A DNA stretch of 19,027 bases from Temnopleurus reevesii (GCA_036244855.1 BQKZ01002895.1:22923-41949); one strand, 5' to 3'. Positions 1-9,139 are shown, counted from the stretch's first letter. Notes: generated by a model from the letters alone, not told the origin. A program made the numbers and translations.

Positions 1-180
1 AATTCAATTTAGTGATATCACTAAATCGAATTAGTGATATCATGAATTCTATTTCTTGATATAAAAAAAGGAGTTTACGTGATAAACATATGGGAATTCG
101 TGATATCACTAATTCGAATTTGTGATATCACTAAATCGAATTAGTGATATCACTAATTCGAATTAGTGATATCACAAAAT
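1..180. repeat. Palindromic GATATC satellite
   Basis: Short units built on AATTAGTGATATCACTAATT repeat head to tail at about 1-50 and 104-175. Each unit is close to a perfect palindrome centred on GATATC, so the array reads the same on both strands. Positions 51-103 are a degenerate interruption containing an A-run. The array runs off the left edge of the window, so its full length is unknown. There is no coding content. Simple palindromic satellites of this style occur in marine invertebrate genomes; that statement is general knowledge, not a match. Confidence 0.85.
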
Positions 181-319
181 CAGAATAAATATCAATATGG
201 CTTGCCATAGGGGCGATGCGTATGAAAGTCAGGAAGCTTTGTAGTTCTGTTGATTAAATATCTATCTTCTAGACTTCAAAGAAATCAGAAAGGCAGTGCG
301 ACACTGTAGATAATACATT

Positions 320-476
320 AGGGACTTTTTTTTAGCAAAGACGACGGGAGGGCCTATCACAAAGTTAGCTCTAAGGTCCATTACCAGAAGTAGCGTTGTG
401 TTGGTGCACCCTTCTGGAACGGACCTTAGAGCTAACGTTGTGATCGGCCCTCCTGTCTTCTTTGCTAAAGGTCCCT
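320..476. mobile_element. Foldback MITE, family A copy 1
   Basis: A left arm of about 70 bp (320-390) is the imperfect reverse complement of a right arm (about 411-476). The arms share GTTAGCTCTAAGGTCC and its complement, and outer ends AGGGAC and GTCCCT. The unpaired centre is only about 20 bp. A TA lies immediately outside each GGGAC/GTCCC end, consistent with a TA target-site duplication as made by Tc1/mariner-type transposases. There is no transposase, so it is a non-autonomous element. The arm interior is shared with the element at 1406-1724. Confidence 0.85.
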
Positions 477-1104
477 ATTGTGCCATTTTCTGACTGAATG
501 TTATGCTCATGGTGTTGATCTACACCAGCACGAGGCTTTGAACGTTTTTCTTTCAGAAGGATGGTGTCAATACGGAGTGTAAATCAGATCCAAATCGGTG
601 CCATAGTTTATAATTGCTTCACACCTCCAGTGTTCGGGGTAAAGCTAACCAATTATTCATTTATAACGTCAATGGGTACCCCTTCGTGACAACTGGGATG
701 AATATAATCAACCAAGCCAGTCGTAAGTGCTGAATTGTATCTAAACTTTAAGATTGTCGGGTATTAGAGGGAAATTCATTATGCTCATGATCCAGAGGTA
801 CGTTCAAATGTAAAAAAATATTTCGCGGAAGAGTTGGAGGTGGCTTGGAAATACATTAACATAAAATTGTTCAGTTTTAAATTAAAGGGCAGTCGCAACA
901 ACAGACTGATGCCATCCTCAAACCGCACCAACAGCATTGTAATTATTTTTGTCTTATTCCGTTTGAAATTAGAAGGTTATTTTTTTCAATCTCAATTGTA
1001 CAAATTTATTAAACAAAACATTAATTTTAAAGCTCATAGTTTCAGTTTGAAATAATTCGGTTTGGCATCAGGGTGAAATAAGCCTGTAGGTGTGACTCTC
1101 CCAT
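477..1104. other. Unique AT-rich spacer, no gene seen
   Basis: I see no inverted repeat, tandem repeat or convincing reading frame here. A 73-codon frame at 834-1055 opens without an ATG, has low-complexity AT-driven composition and resembles nothing I know. I treat the stretch as intergenic or intronic. Confidence 0.5.
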
Positions 1105-1259
1105 TTACCCTTTGTCTACTGGAACTGGGTAGTCCCTACACAAAGTGTATGGGTATTACAGAATTCAGTAGTCAATGGGTTAACCCTTTGACTACTGGAA
1201 CCGGGTAGTCCCTACACAAAGTGTATGGGTATTACAGAATTCAGTAGTCAATCGGTTAA
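1105..1259. repeat. Tandem pair of 76-bp palindromic units
   Basis: Two nearly identical copies lie head to tail, 1105-1183 and 1180-1259, with a period of 76 bp and a shared TTAA at the junction. Each copy has inverted ends: ACCCTTTGACTACTGG on the left and CAGTAGTCAATGGGTT on the right. So each unit is itself a tiny foldback element. Copies differ at a few positions only, for example GTCTACTGG versus GACTACTGG. The shared TTAA suggests insertion of one copy against another, or unequal duplication after insertion. Confidence 0.85.
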
Positions 1260-1533
1260 GGCGCCCTCTCGCATTCTCTTCTGAAACAAGGCGCCACGGT
1301 GAGTGTATACCAGTCGCCTTCTCGTTTTTTTTCGACGACTTCTCGCCCTTTCGACCAACTCGAGACGCCTTTAAGTTGAACAGCCTGCACGTGCTTTCGT
1401 AGGAATACGGAACTTAAGCAAGAGGACGGAAGGGCTGATCAGGACGTTAGCTCTAAGATCCGTTCCAGAAGTAGCGATGTGTTGGTAAATACATTAAGCA
1501 TTGCCAACGAGAAGAGGGCGGTATAATGAGTAG
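1260..1533. repeat. Possible degenerate inverted repeat, GGCGCC ends
   Basis: GGCGCCCTCTCGCATT at 1259-1274 is partly complemented by the stretch ending AGTAGGGCGCC near 1533; both sides also carry a CTCTTCTG/CGAGAAGAG block. Similarity is broken by indels. The interval overlaps the left half of family A copy 2, so one element may have inserted in the other. This is weaker than the other foldback calls. Confidence 0.35.
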
Positions 1534-1724
1534 GGCGCCACAAAAGACTTGGAGTGATGACGCATTTTATGCATTTTACTAACGTCTTGATGAGAACCTT
1601 CTTCCTGGCGAAGACCTTCGACGTCCTGAAAAAACGTAATCAACCATAGCGGCCCGCTAGATTTTCCCGCGCTTGAGAAATAACGTCCTGATCATACCTT
1701 CCGTCCTCTTGCTTAAGTTCCGTA
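1406..1724. mobile_element. Foldback MITE, family A copy 2, expanded core
   Basis: The left arm 1406-1448 and right arm 1681-1724 are reverse complements with about 2 mismatches in 44 bp (outer end TACGGAACTTAAGCAAGAGG). Inside the left arm, 1445-1486 continues with the same sequence as copy 1 (GTTAGCTCTAAG, then CCAGAAGTAGCG, then TGTGTTGGT), which proves family membership. The matching inner right arm is missing. About 195 bp of unrelated sequence (1487-1680) lies in its place. No transposase frame is present. Confidence 0.8.
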
Positions 1725-1771
1725 CTGTCGTAGTTTCTGAAACATTAATGTTTCGGCTCTCAATGTGAACT

Positions 1772-1906
1772 TAAGGCCCCAGTCACATAGAGGCCCGGAA
1801 GCAACACGGTTCAGCACGACTCTTTGTTAATTCCCAGGTAACTGCCTCAGAACAAAGAGTCGTGTTGGATCGTGTTGCTTCCTGGGTCCTTTGTGACCGG
1901 GGCTTA
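1772..1906. mobile_element. Foldback MITE, family B copy 1
   Basis: The arms 1772-1829 and about 1852-1906 are reverse complements over about 55 bp with a short unpaired centre. Diagnostic words are GGAAGCAACACGGTTCA on the left and CGTGTTGCTTCCTGGG on the right. TTA occurs at both outer ends, compatible with a 3-bp TTA or TA target duplication. An open frame over the right arm (1862-2122) is repeat-derived and not a gene. Confidence 0.85.
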
Positions 1907-2507
1907 TCTATTGACTCATCCCTAACGGGTAATCGTGCAACTCATTTTCTTTCTTTGTCATCAAAAGGTCGTAATGTCTTAATAGAAATTAGAGACGTTC
2001 TCAAAAGAGAACACATGGTAGACAGATTGTCCTTGATAACTGTGATTAACTTCACATTGTCATACACCTATTTTCTCCAATCGGATACTGTTTCCCGCAT
2101 ACCTCAAAATATCGCACTTTAGGGAAGGGGGCCGTTCGAGGCTCGATCCTCCTTTTTTTTAGCTTGTTTGATTTTCATATACTTTTTTATTTGCGTGTAA
2201 GGAAAGTCCTGAAGTACATTTGGCCCCCGTTCAGCTGCAATCCTGCAAAGGTGCTCGTCTTTTCATTCATCATACCAATTGTATTACTTGGGGGCGACAC
2301 CTTAATCAGCTTTGAAGATAATGTATATCAGTTTTGCATTTATCAATAGGCGGGTTTACTTATATATTACAATGTATGTGCTTTTCCTGTCACTGAACGT
2401 AGTTACGTGGTATTCATAAAAACCGTTTGATAACAATAAGACTACAATATTTGGAATCCAGTTTGCATACATTATTTGTTGCTATGTCGGGCAAACCGCG
2501 AGCAAGC
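1907..2507. other. Spacer, no gene seen
   Basis: There is no recognisable gene. Open frames at 1862-2122 and 2164-2349 lack family features and have AT-driven composition. A T-run lies near 2152-2160. The only structure is the left half of a 14-bp inverted repeat at 2345-2358, listed separately. Confidence 0.5.
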
Positions 2508-2715
2508 TTTATGCCCTGGTCACATAGGACCCTGGAAGCAACACGATTCACCCCGATTCATTGTTGTGAGGCAGTTAACTGTGAATTAACAAAGAGTCGG
2601 GGTGAATCGTGTTGCTTCCTGGGTCCTATGTGACCAGGGCTTTAGGGTTGTCAAGAACAACCTTTTTGTTTAACAGTATGCATAAAATTTGCATATATTG
2701 ATAAACCCGCCTATT
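2345..2715. repeat. 14-bp inverted repeat bracketing a MITE
   Basis: AATAGGCGGGTTTA at 2345-2358 is exactly complemented by TAAACCCGCCTATT at 2702-2715. The 371-bp bracketed segment contains family B copy 2. The simplest reading is an older TIR element into which the MITE inserted. A 14-bp exact match at this spacing could also be chance or part of a longer decayed repeat. Confidence 0.45.
2508..2644. mobile_element. Foldback MITE, family B copy 2
   Basis: It has near-perfect arms: about 2513-2560 pairs with about 2588-2640 (GCCCTGGTCACATAGG and CCTATGTGACCAGGGC). TTTA flanks both sides (2508-2511 and 2641-2644), which supports a TTA- or TA-type target-site duplication. Arm divergence is lower than in copy 1, so it is the younger insertion. 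There is no coding capacity. Confidence 0.9.
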
Positions 2716-3499
2716 ATGGTAACATCACAGGCAAATATCTGAACTTATTTGATGCTCACATCACCTACAAAGTCACTTTCCACTCGTCATAAATAGAATG
2801 GTAAATATTTGCTTTTAAAGCGAGATCGGGTGAATGTAAATTAGTTTCACGTAGAAATCAAATACTCAACACAAATTTCCAATCATTTCTGATTAAGACA
2901 AATAACTTAATTGTCACCTTTTTAACATTGGGATTTTCCCCCAGATTAACGTGATTAATCGTATACGACAAGTGCCTCCCTATTTGTTTTTCGAGTAGTA
3001 CCACATTATATTTCTCTTCACATTTGTCAAGCAAGGTAACATCACCCACAAACCCTGAACTTAATCAAAGCCCGTAGAACCGACAAGGACACTGACTGCA
3101 AATCCCCCAAAATATATCATACAAGACAAAAGCATTTAATGATTACACGGGCTTATAAAATCCATCAAAGGATTATACAGCTAAAAAGCAACCTTCTGTA
3201 GAATTATTTATTTGTTGGATATTTCAGTAACATTTTCGTCATGATAATCAAACGCAAAATGTTTTAAATGTTACCCTACTTAATGAGATAAATTGAGGGG
3301 AAATTACATTGCTTTATTTCCTACAATAAAAAAAACCTCCACATTGTTTCTTTAATGACAGGAATGTATTTCACAGGCTAATGTGACAAAATATAAGAAA
3401 AAGAGGCGAGTATTATTTGTTTGAAAAAGCGTAACTAGGCATGGTGATCATAGAGTGTCAAACAGTAACAACATCACCATAGCAATACAACGTCCACTC
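2716..3499. other. AT-rich spacer with a short direct repeat
   Basis: No gene is supported. GGTAACATCAC followed by CAAA and CTGAACTTA occurs at 2719-2745 and again at 3036-3061, about 317 bp apart. This may mark the two edges of a decayed duplication. A 63-codon minus frame at 2858-3049 has no recognisable features. Confidence 0.45.
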
Positions 3500-3721
3500 T
3501 AAAAGCTCCTCACACCTTTGCAAATTGAGGCGGGCGAAAGCTGGCGATTTTGGAAAAATACGGACGCTCATACGTGCAGCATGAATGCAAGCTGTTCAGT
3601 CGCCTGAAGAGAAGGTGAAAAGTCAAACAATTAGCTTTTGCGCTGCACGTATGAGCTTGCGTGTTCTTCCAAATCACCAGCCTTTGTCTGCTTCAATTCT
3701 CAAAGGTGTGAAAAGGCTTTA
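3500..3721. mobile_element. Foldback MITE, family C, well preserved
   Basis: A left arm of about 80 bp (3500-3580) pairs with the right arm 3641-3721. Paired words include CTCACACCTTTG with CAAAGGTGTGAA, and GCTCATACGTGCAGC with GCTGCACGTATGAGC. The ends are TAAAAGC and GGCTTTA, so the terminal TA could be the target duplication. The central about 60 bp is unpaired. The outer TCACACCTTTG end is shared with elements at 5213, 6504, 13195 and 16034. Confidence 0.88.
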
Positions 3722-4193
3722 AGAAACGGATGTCTGTATATAAGGGACAGGGTGTTAAAAAGTACTATCGAGATTTGAAGCTAAAAACATTGTTGCAAAT
3801 ATATTGACCATTCAGTGAATATTTTGCAAAGAAAATGCGATGTGTATAAGCATCCTGCATATTGTCCAAGGTTTTCTATGCTGTTCTAAAGTGTAGTTCT
3901 TATACAGCACTAGTATTTATTCCCTTTTTAATCGACTAACTTGATAATAAAACATGGACATATTCACTTTTGCCAAGGAAAAGCAAAGACGTTACGTGGA
4001 TATGATTTGTAATATGCCCATCTGTTCCTGCTCTTCGAGTATACAAATACAAAGGACTACCAAAATGATTTACGCTCATTAGCAAATCGACAAGTCGATA
4101 ACCGACTATGGCAGTTACGCTGTTCCAATCCATTACACATTTTAAAGGAATAAAAGTATCATAATCCAGATGTGTCCACATATAGTAGTATAC
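3722..4193. other. Spacer, no gene seen
   Basis: The sequence is AT-rich without repeats I can recognise. An 81-codon minus-strand frame at 3936-4181 shows no domain, and its composition follows the background. Confidence 0.45.
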
Positions 4194-4300
4194 GGATCCT
4201 ACTAAAGGCCGAAGAGTGCCGGAGAGTGCCGAAGTGTGCCGAAAGTAACTCTTCGTCAGGCTTCGGCAGTCTTCGGCACTCTTTTACTGTTAGTAGGACC
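4194..4300. mobile_element. Short hairpin element with GTGCCGA repeats
   Basis: The ends GGATCCTACTA (4194-4204) and TAGTAGGACC (4291-4300) are inverted. Inside, the left arm carries three tandem copies of a roughly 10-bp word GAGTGCCGRA, complemented by GCTTCGGCAGTCTTCGGCAC in the right arm. The whole 107 bp would fold into one long stem. It is probably a very small MITE. A structured RNA is the alternative, without further support. Confidence 0.7.
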
Positions 4301-5212
4301 ATGGTTTACACATGTTTGTACTCGCCTGGCGTAAATATTCATAATTGGATCATAAACGCCTTAAAATCCTAATTTAGTAAGTTTAGTTGGTCTCGCGTCT
4401 CTTCAAAAATCGGAAAAGCATAGCTCATGAGCGACGGTAAATCCCTTTCAATGAGCTTTGCCTTCATCTAGCTCTTTCAAACTATGTCTCGATGAAACCT
4501 TTTCCGGAAAGGTCAAATTTGCATCGTGAAAAAGGTTTCGTGAACCCCTTGATCAAAAAGATCAAACAAATTTGTGTTGATCATCTCTGAAAATAAAATA
4601 TGGACCGCTTGGAAAACCCCGTTTCTTCTTACATCAAGAGTTAAAATACACGAACGATGCCATGCACATGACTTTTCAATCATGTTGTTTTGTTTTTATT
4701 ATCATGATTATTGCAAAGTCATTATGATATTTTGACAACCTTCATTCACATAACAATTGTTAGAATTTTCCTTTTGAATGAGAAAGGTAATCAATTTTTG
4801 CAAGGTAGTCTATTGTTGATGAATTAAGTTGCTCATAAAAATAGACAATTGAACAGACACGTCAACTCGTTATCAAAGGAAGTGCAATTCTCCTCGGAAG
4901 AACTCTTATTTGATATAATTATCAGCCATTAAGACGTTTAAGCCTCTGCTAAGGTTTCTGCTGCGAGGGGTGTTAGGAAACAAAACACAGTCTAAATTGA
5001 GTTTGTATTGAAGGAGAGGGTGAGAGGAACGGGTACGATTGCTTGAGATGAATTGATAGAGTACAGTAAAACAAATGGGTAAAAACGAAATGTGAAAGAC
5101 AAAGAAGGATACAAAAACCAACGATAAGGGGATTTTATTACAGTTTGCGAAGAGCTTCGTTACTTTAGTGACTATTACTGTATTAAACGACGTCTTTATT
5201 GCAACGGAAGTA
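4301..5212. other. Spacer, no gene seen
   Basis: No gene is supported. A small hairpin-like pair (GATGAAACCTTTTCCGG and AAAAAGGTTTCGTG) lies near 4491-4543. The long minus-strand frame 4906-5379 begins inside the neighbouring family C relic and is rejected as a gene. Confidence 0.5.
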
Positions 5213-5390
5213 AAGACTGGCTGACACATTTGCGGGGTTTCTTTTTTTTTTGCATGTGTCGCGACGCAGGCCAAAAAACAAAAACCAAATGTGTCCAACG
5301 TTTTTTTTAACTGATTAAAACGATTCTTGGGCGCACAAACAAGCTGATCAGACGGTGTACTGAAGTAGCACAAGCTCAACGTCAGTTACT
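5213..5390. mobile_element. Family C foldback relic, first copy
   Basis: It starts with TAAAGACTGGCTGACACATT, the same end as other family C elements. An internal inverted copy (AAATGTGTCC at about 5287-5296) makes a mini-foldback 5213-5296 with a T-run expansion in its left arm. The downstream part to 5390 (GATCAGACGGTG, then ACTGA) is collinear with 6545-6625, so this relic and the one at 6504 share history beyond the terminal repeat. Confidence 0.65.
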
Positions 5391-5547
5391 TTCGAAGCTC
5401 GCGATTTTCGAAGTGCTTATTGTAATGAGAGCAGAGTCTGCATTTAGAAACTACAATACTTGTGTAGCACATTCGCGTCCAGCCAGTACGTATTTGCGCT
5501 CGGCTTCTGTCAAGATAAAACGAATTTGTAATGAACTGTCAGACTAG

Positions 5548-5737
5548 TGCACCATTGGACAATTATCCTGTTGGGAAGTGCACATAAAAGGCAAGTAAAT
5601 TTCAATTGAATGATTTTTGTGTTGGGTGGATAAAAAATTAAATTTGTTGCAACTTGACTCATACACCATTTACAATTATTTGGTGTTTACCCGGTGTTTA
5701 GCTAGTTAACAACCGGGGAATGGTAGTGTAAAGCTAG
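5548..5737 (+). repeat. Segmental repeat block, copy 1
   Basis: About 190 bp is collinear with 7284-7424. Shared words are GGACAATTATCCTG, AAATTTGTTGCAACT (truncated in copy 2), TTTACCCGGTGTTTA and GGGGAATGGTAGTGT. Copy 2 lacks about 45 bp of this copy. The 3' end could form a small hairpin around AACCGG. It marks half of the duplication described in the findings. Confidence 0.85.
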
Positions 5738-6060
5738 ACTGACACTTGTGCGAATTTTGGCCACATGGTAAGTCGTGCTATTTTGGTGCACGAACTGGGA
5801 GGCTTCAGCACTGTTTACGACTACTTTACCCATAGATCACGACGAGTTCACTTCGAATTCACAGATTATTCACGAATGCGTGCCCATCGATGTCCACATT
5901 GACACGAACTGGCACGACGGGTTTACGCATTTCTTGTGCATAGTTTGCGCATAGTTTACGTGCTTGCCGCATTGTTACGACGAGTTTGCGCAATATGTAT
6001 GTTATTGTGATCCTGCTGTGTCTCCGGGAGAACATCGAAACTAGATATGGATGACTGGGG
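5738..6060. other. CG-containing segment with short internal repeats
   Basis: It is less AT-rich than its surroundings. It carries repeated words such as GTTTGCGCATAGTTTACG and ACGACGAGTTTGCGC around 5860-6000. There is no open frame of note. It may be a decayed foldback element (the start GACTGACACTTGTGCG is like a transposon end), but I could not find the complementary arm. Confidence 0.4.
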
Positions 6061-6501
6061 GATATCTATGGCAGTTCGTGACAGTCGTGGCATGGTGCAC
6101 AGCGTATATCAGTATAATTCGTAATCTATCTCATGATATGTACGATATTATTACTACGGAAAGTGCTCCTTTAAGATTTGTTTCAGAATGATTCGTAATC
6201 ATTCTCATAACGCATTCTATATCAGAGGAAAGTGCCCCTTTAAGATTTATTCAGTATGATTCGTTATCTATCTAATAATACACGTTGTTTTTTTTTCACA
6301 ATAATTTGTAATATATCTCATAATACATATTATCGATTAGTATAGTGCCCCTTTAAGATTTTCTGCAGCATATTTCGTAATCTTTCTCATGATTACTGAG
6401 CATAGTGTCCCTTTAAGATGTTTTTACTCAGTATAATTCGTAATTCATCTCATAATCCTATGTCTCCTGGTAAGAACACAATCCCTGTGCAGCTGAACAG
6501 G
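6061..6501 (+). repeat. Diverged ~70-bp satellite array 1 with truncated cassette
   Basis: Units repeat the pattern AGTGCCCCTTTAAGATTT, then CAGTATAATTCGTAATC, then TATCTCATAATACAT, then TTACTGAGGATAGTG. AGTGCCCC-type anchors fall at about 6163, 6232, 6344 and 6405. The array ends with AATCCTATGTCTCCTGG and the first 40 bp of a non-satellite cassette (6459-6501), which is cut at the ambiguous base 6502. The same satellite resumes at 7795. Confidence 0.88.
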
Positions 6502-6502
6502 N
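6502..6502. other. Ambiguous base N at a repeat junction
   Basis: This is the single undetermined base in the window. To its left is a truncated satellite cassette, which in its two other copies continues as ACTACRCCACAATGCTTC. To its right a family C element begins. The coincidence makes a sequencing or assembly problem at a repeat boundary plausible. Confidence 0.95.
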
Positions 6503-6503
6503 T

Positions 6504-6630
6504 GTAGACTGACTGACACATTTGCGTTTTTAGCCTGCGTCTTCCCGACGTTTTTTAACTTCATGAAAACGCTCCATATGGGCGTATAAATACGCAGATC
6601 AGACGGTGGACTGACGTAGTGCGAGAAAAA
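6504..6630. mobile_element. Family C foldback relic, second copy
   Basis: It begins TGTAGACTGACTGACACATT and continues TTGCGTTTTTAGCCTGCG, the canonical family C end. It then runs collinear with the 5213 relic through GATCAGACGGTGGACTGACG. A complementary right arm is not seen, so it is incomplete or strongly decayed. Confidence 0.6.
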
Positions 6631-6778
6631 TGTAATTCACTTTCTGAGCTTTAATACAGTTTAGATTGAAATGTATTTTTTACTCGTCTCTGTAATGCCA
6701 TTTGTAGTATTCGCGATACCGTATGAAAAATAAGCCGCAATAACGACTTCATATATTTTATAGTATATGTTTGTATTT

Positions 6779-6872
6779 AGCTACTATTATTATAATTATC
6801 ATTATTATCATTGTTATTTTTGTTATCATCATTATCATCATTATTTTTATTATTATTATTATTATTATTATC
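6779..6872. repeat. ATT/ATC microsatellite
   Basis: An imperfect (ATT)n with interspersed ATC triplets ends in an uninterrupted run of about nine ATT at the 3' side. The poly-isoleucine frame across it is an artefact of the repeat. Confidence 0.97.
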
Positions 6873-7283
6873 CGGAAGACAAACGGGCACTCAGAGACCA
6901 AATTCCAATGTGTGACCGGGGCACACAACCGGACAACGTGTGAACGCGATGTAAGATGACGAGTTGTCCCTAAGATTCAGCTAGTATATCCCGTAATGCC
7001 CTTCTCCTTGAAGCTTCAACGAGTGGTAATCCTTATAAAAACACTTCTAAAAAACGTAATTGTTGGTTCTCCCCGTGTATCTCATATATCAAACTCTAAA
7101 GATCAACACTTGAATCGCAAAATACAAAACATTTTCACGGTTTCTAGCGTTAAATATCTTCCAGGAAACTTTCTCCACAATCTAGATAACAATCTGCATT
7201 TCGACATCGTAATAATAATATGCACTTAATAATTTCTAGAAAATAGTAAGATAAATCAAATCCCAAAAAGGTTTAAATGTGAG
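6873..7283. other. Spacer, no gene seen
   Basis: Nothing recognisable. A 77-codon frame at 6996-7229 has no features and the region is AT-rich. Confidence 0.45.
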
Positions 7284-7424
7284 TGCACCACTGGACAATT
7301 ATCCTGCTGAGAAGTGCAAATAAAAGGCATATGAATTTGTTGCAACTGGATAATTTAGACTTACACTTTTCCAGTATTTACCCGGTGTTTAACCGGTTAA
7401 CAACAGGGGAATGGTAGTGTGATA
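7284..7424 (+). repeat. Segmental repeat block, copy 2
   Basis: It is collinear with 5548-5737, same strand. The shared order is AGTGCACC, GGACAATTATCCTG, AAGTGCAMATAAAAGGCA, GTTGCAACT, TTTACCCGGTGTTTA, AACCGGTTAACAAC, GGGGAATGGTAGTGT. A deletion of about 45 bp relative to copy 1 lies in the middle. Similarity stops abruptly after TAGTGT in both copies. Confidence 0.85.
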
Positions 7425-7593
7425 TAGCACTCATTCTGTTTAAGGTTAAATTCTATTGTCTAATGTGGAAAAAAAAAATCGGGTAAGTACCAGGACGGTC
7501 ACCGTATAAGCGCGAATGGGGTATAAGATTACGCTACTTTATGATCTGAAGGAAAAAATGATATCAAAATGTATACGCTGGACAAACTCAATT

Positions 7594-7705
7594 ATTTTGC
7601 TACCTGTTATCACCACAAATACTCAGAACAACAGATGTTGTATAGTAATCCTCCTATAACCCCACTGTCCTCAGCTTCAGTATAGTGATAACAGGTAAGT
7701 AAAAT
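7594..7705. mobile_element. Short TIR element, about 112 bp
   Basis: ATTTTGCTACCTGTTATCAC (7594-7613) is complemented by GTGATAACAGGTAAGTAAAA (7685-7704) with one small gap. The interior about 70 bp is unrelated and has weak secondary pairing (CTCAGAACA near 7622, CAGCTTCAG near 7671). It is probably a MITE with 20-bp terminal repeats. Target duplication is unclear. Confidence 0.6.
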
Positions 7706-7794
7706 ATTTAAACTCGCGATTGGCAACTGCACTGAGTATTATGTATCGAATTCACTTTGTCTATCGTTGTTCTTTATCCTACGATGTATGTTTT

Positions 7795-8415
7795 ACTCAA
7801 TATAGTGCCCCTTTAAGACTTTTTAGTACAATTCGTAATTTATCTCATTGGACATGCTATTACTGAAGATAGTCTGTACTCCTTTTTGCGGGCCATTTTT
7901 AGATAATTTCGTAATCTATCTTATAATATATGTTATTACGGTACGGGAGAACATGCAACTTTAAGCTTTTCTTGAGTATATTACGTAATATGTGCTGCAT
8001 GTTACATGCTGTTCCTGAGGAAAGTGCCCCTTTAAGATATTCTTCCGTATAATTCATCTCACAATTCATTTTGTTACTGAGGATTGTGCCATCTTTAAGA
8101 ATTTTCTGTATAATTCGTCATCTATCTCATGGTACATATCATTACTGAGGAAAATGCCCATTACGATTCATTTACTACGATTTGTAGTTTATCACATTCT
8201 ATATAACATCACTGAGCATAGTGCTCATTTAAGATTTGTTTTCTCTTCAGTATAATTCGTATTTATCTCATGAAACATTATTTCTGATGAAAGTGCCCCT
8301 TTAAGATTTTGTCTCGGTATAACTCGTAATTCACCCCACAATACATTTTATTACTGAGCATAGTGCCCCTTTAAGATTTTTTCCTCGGTATAATTCGTAA
8401 TTCATCTCATAATCT
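7795..8415 (+). repeat. Satellite array 2, block A (~70-bp units)
   Basis: These are the same diverged units as array 1. Clear anchors lie at 7805, 8024, 8086, 8154, 8221, 8293 and 8363, so later spacings run 62, 68, 67, 72 and 70 bp. Units are heavily diverged, with substitutions and small indels, pointing to an old array with no recent homogenisation. The last unit ends TCGTAATTCATCTCATAATC and is closely conserved before every cassette. Confidence 0.9.
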
Positions 8416-8516
8416 TTTGTCTCCTGGTAAGAACACAATCCCTGTGCAGCTGAACAGGACTACGCCACAATGCTTCTGCTGATGGAAGGCGCCCCCAGGC
8501 GTATTTTAGCCACATA
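8416..8516 (+). repeat. Non-satellite cassette A (~100 bp)
   Basis: Unlike the satellite, this block runs TTGTCTCCTGGTAAGAACAC, CAGCTGAACAGGACTAC, CCACAATGCTTCTGCTGATG, GAAGGCGCCCCCAGGCGTA. It is almost identical to 9140-9244, and its first 40 bp match 6459-6501. It is much better conserved than the satellite around it. It is GC-rich at its end with a small GGCGCCCCCAGGCG hairpin-like word. It is probably the fixed terminus of a mobile element that carries the satellite inside. Confidence 0.85.
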
Positions 8517-9139
8517 ATGGGCATAGACCCTTTAAGATTCTTGTTCAATATAGTTCGCAGTATGTTTCATGACACATGTTATGTTAGTATCGACTTAAGT
8601 CAACCTTTAAGATTGTTTTCAGTATAATTTGTCATTGATCTCATGATACATGTTATTACTGAAGATAGTGCCCCTTTATAATTTTCTCACTATAACTCGT
8701 AATCTATATAATGGCACATATTATGACTTAGGAAAATGCTCCTTTAAGATTTTTTTTCTGCTTTTCAGTACAATTCGTAATTTATCTCGCAATACATTTC
8801 TTTACTGAAAAAAGTGGCCCTTTAATTATTTTCGATATAATTCATTTTCGATCTCATGATACATATTATTACTAAGGGAAGTTCCCCTTTAAGATTTGTT
8901 TAAGTATATGAATTCGTAATCTGCCTCATAATACAAATTTTTACTGAGCATAGTGTCCCTTCGAAATTTTTTCTCAATACTTGCAATTCCTATTTTATCT
9001 AATAATACATGTTCTTATGCCCCATTAACCTTCTTTTTAGTATAATTCGTAATCTATCTCAAAATACATTGCTTTACTGCGCATAGTGTCCCTTTAAGAT
9101 GTTTTTCCTCACTATAATTCGTAATTCATCTCATAATCC
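8517..9139 (+). repeat. Satellite array 2, block B (~70-bp units)
   Basis: The array resumes directly after cassette A, beginning with a degenerate GGGCATAGACCCTTTAAG unit. About nine units follow, with anchors CCCTTTAAGATTT near 8527, 8608, 8668, 8738, 8816, 8883, 8954 and 9088. The unit pattern and divergence match block A. It ends in the same conserved TCGTAATTCATCTCATAATC unit. Confidence 0.88.

Noticed and set aside
4906..5379. Longest open frame (157 codons, minus strand)
   Set aside because: Its first third is the translation of the family C relic and T-run; the rest is low-information AT-driven sequence without motifs or splice support.
6771..6959. Isoleucine-rich frame
   Set aside because: Direct translation of the ATT microsatellite.
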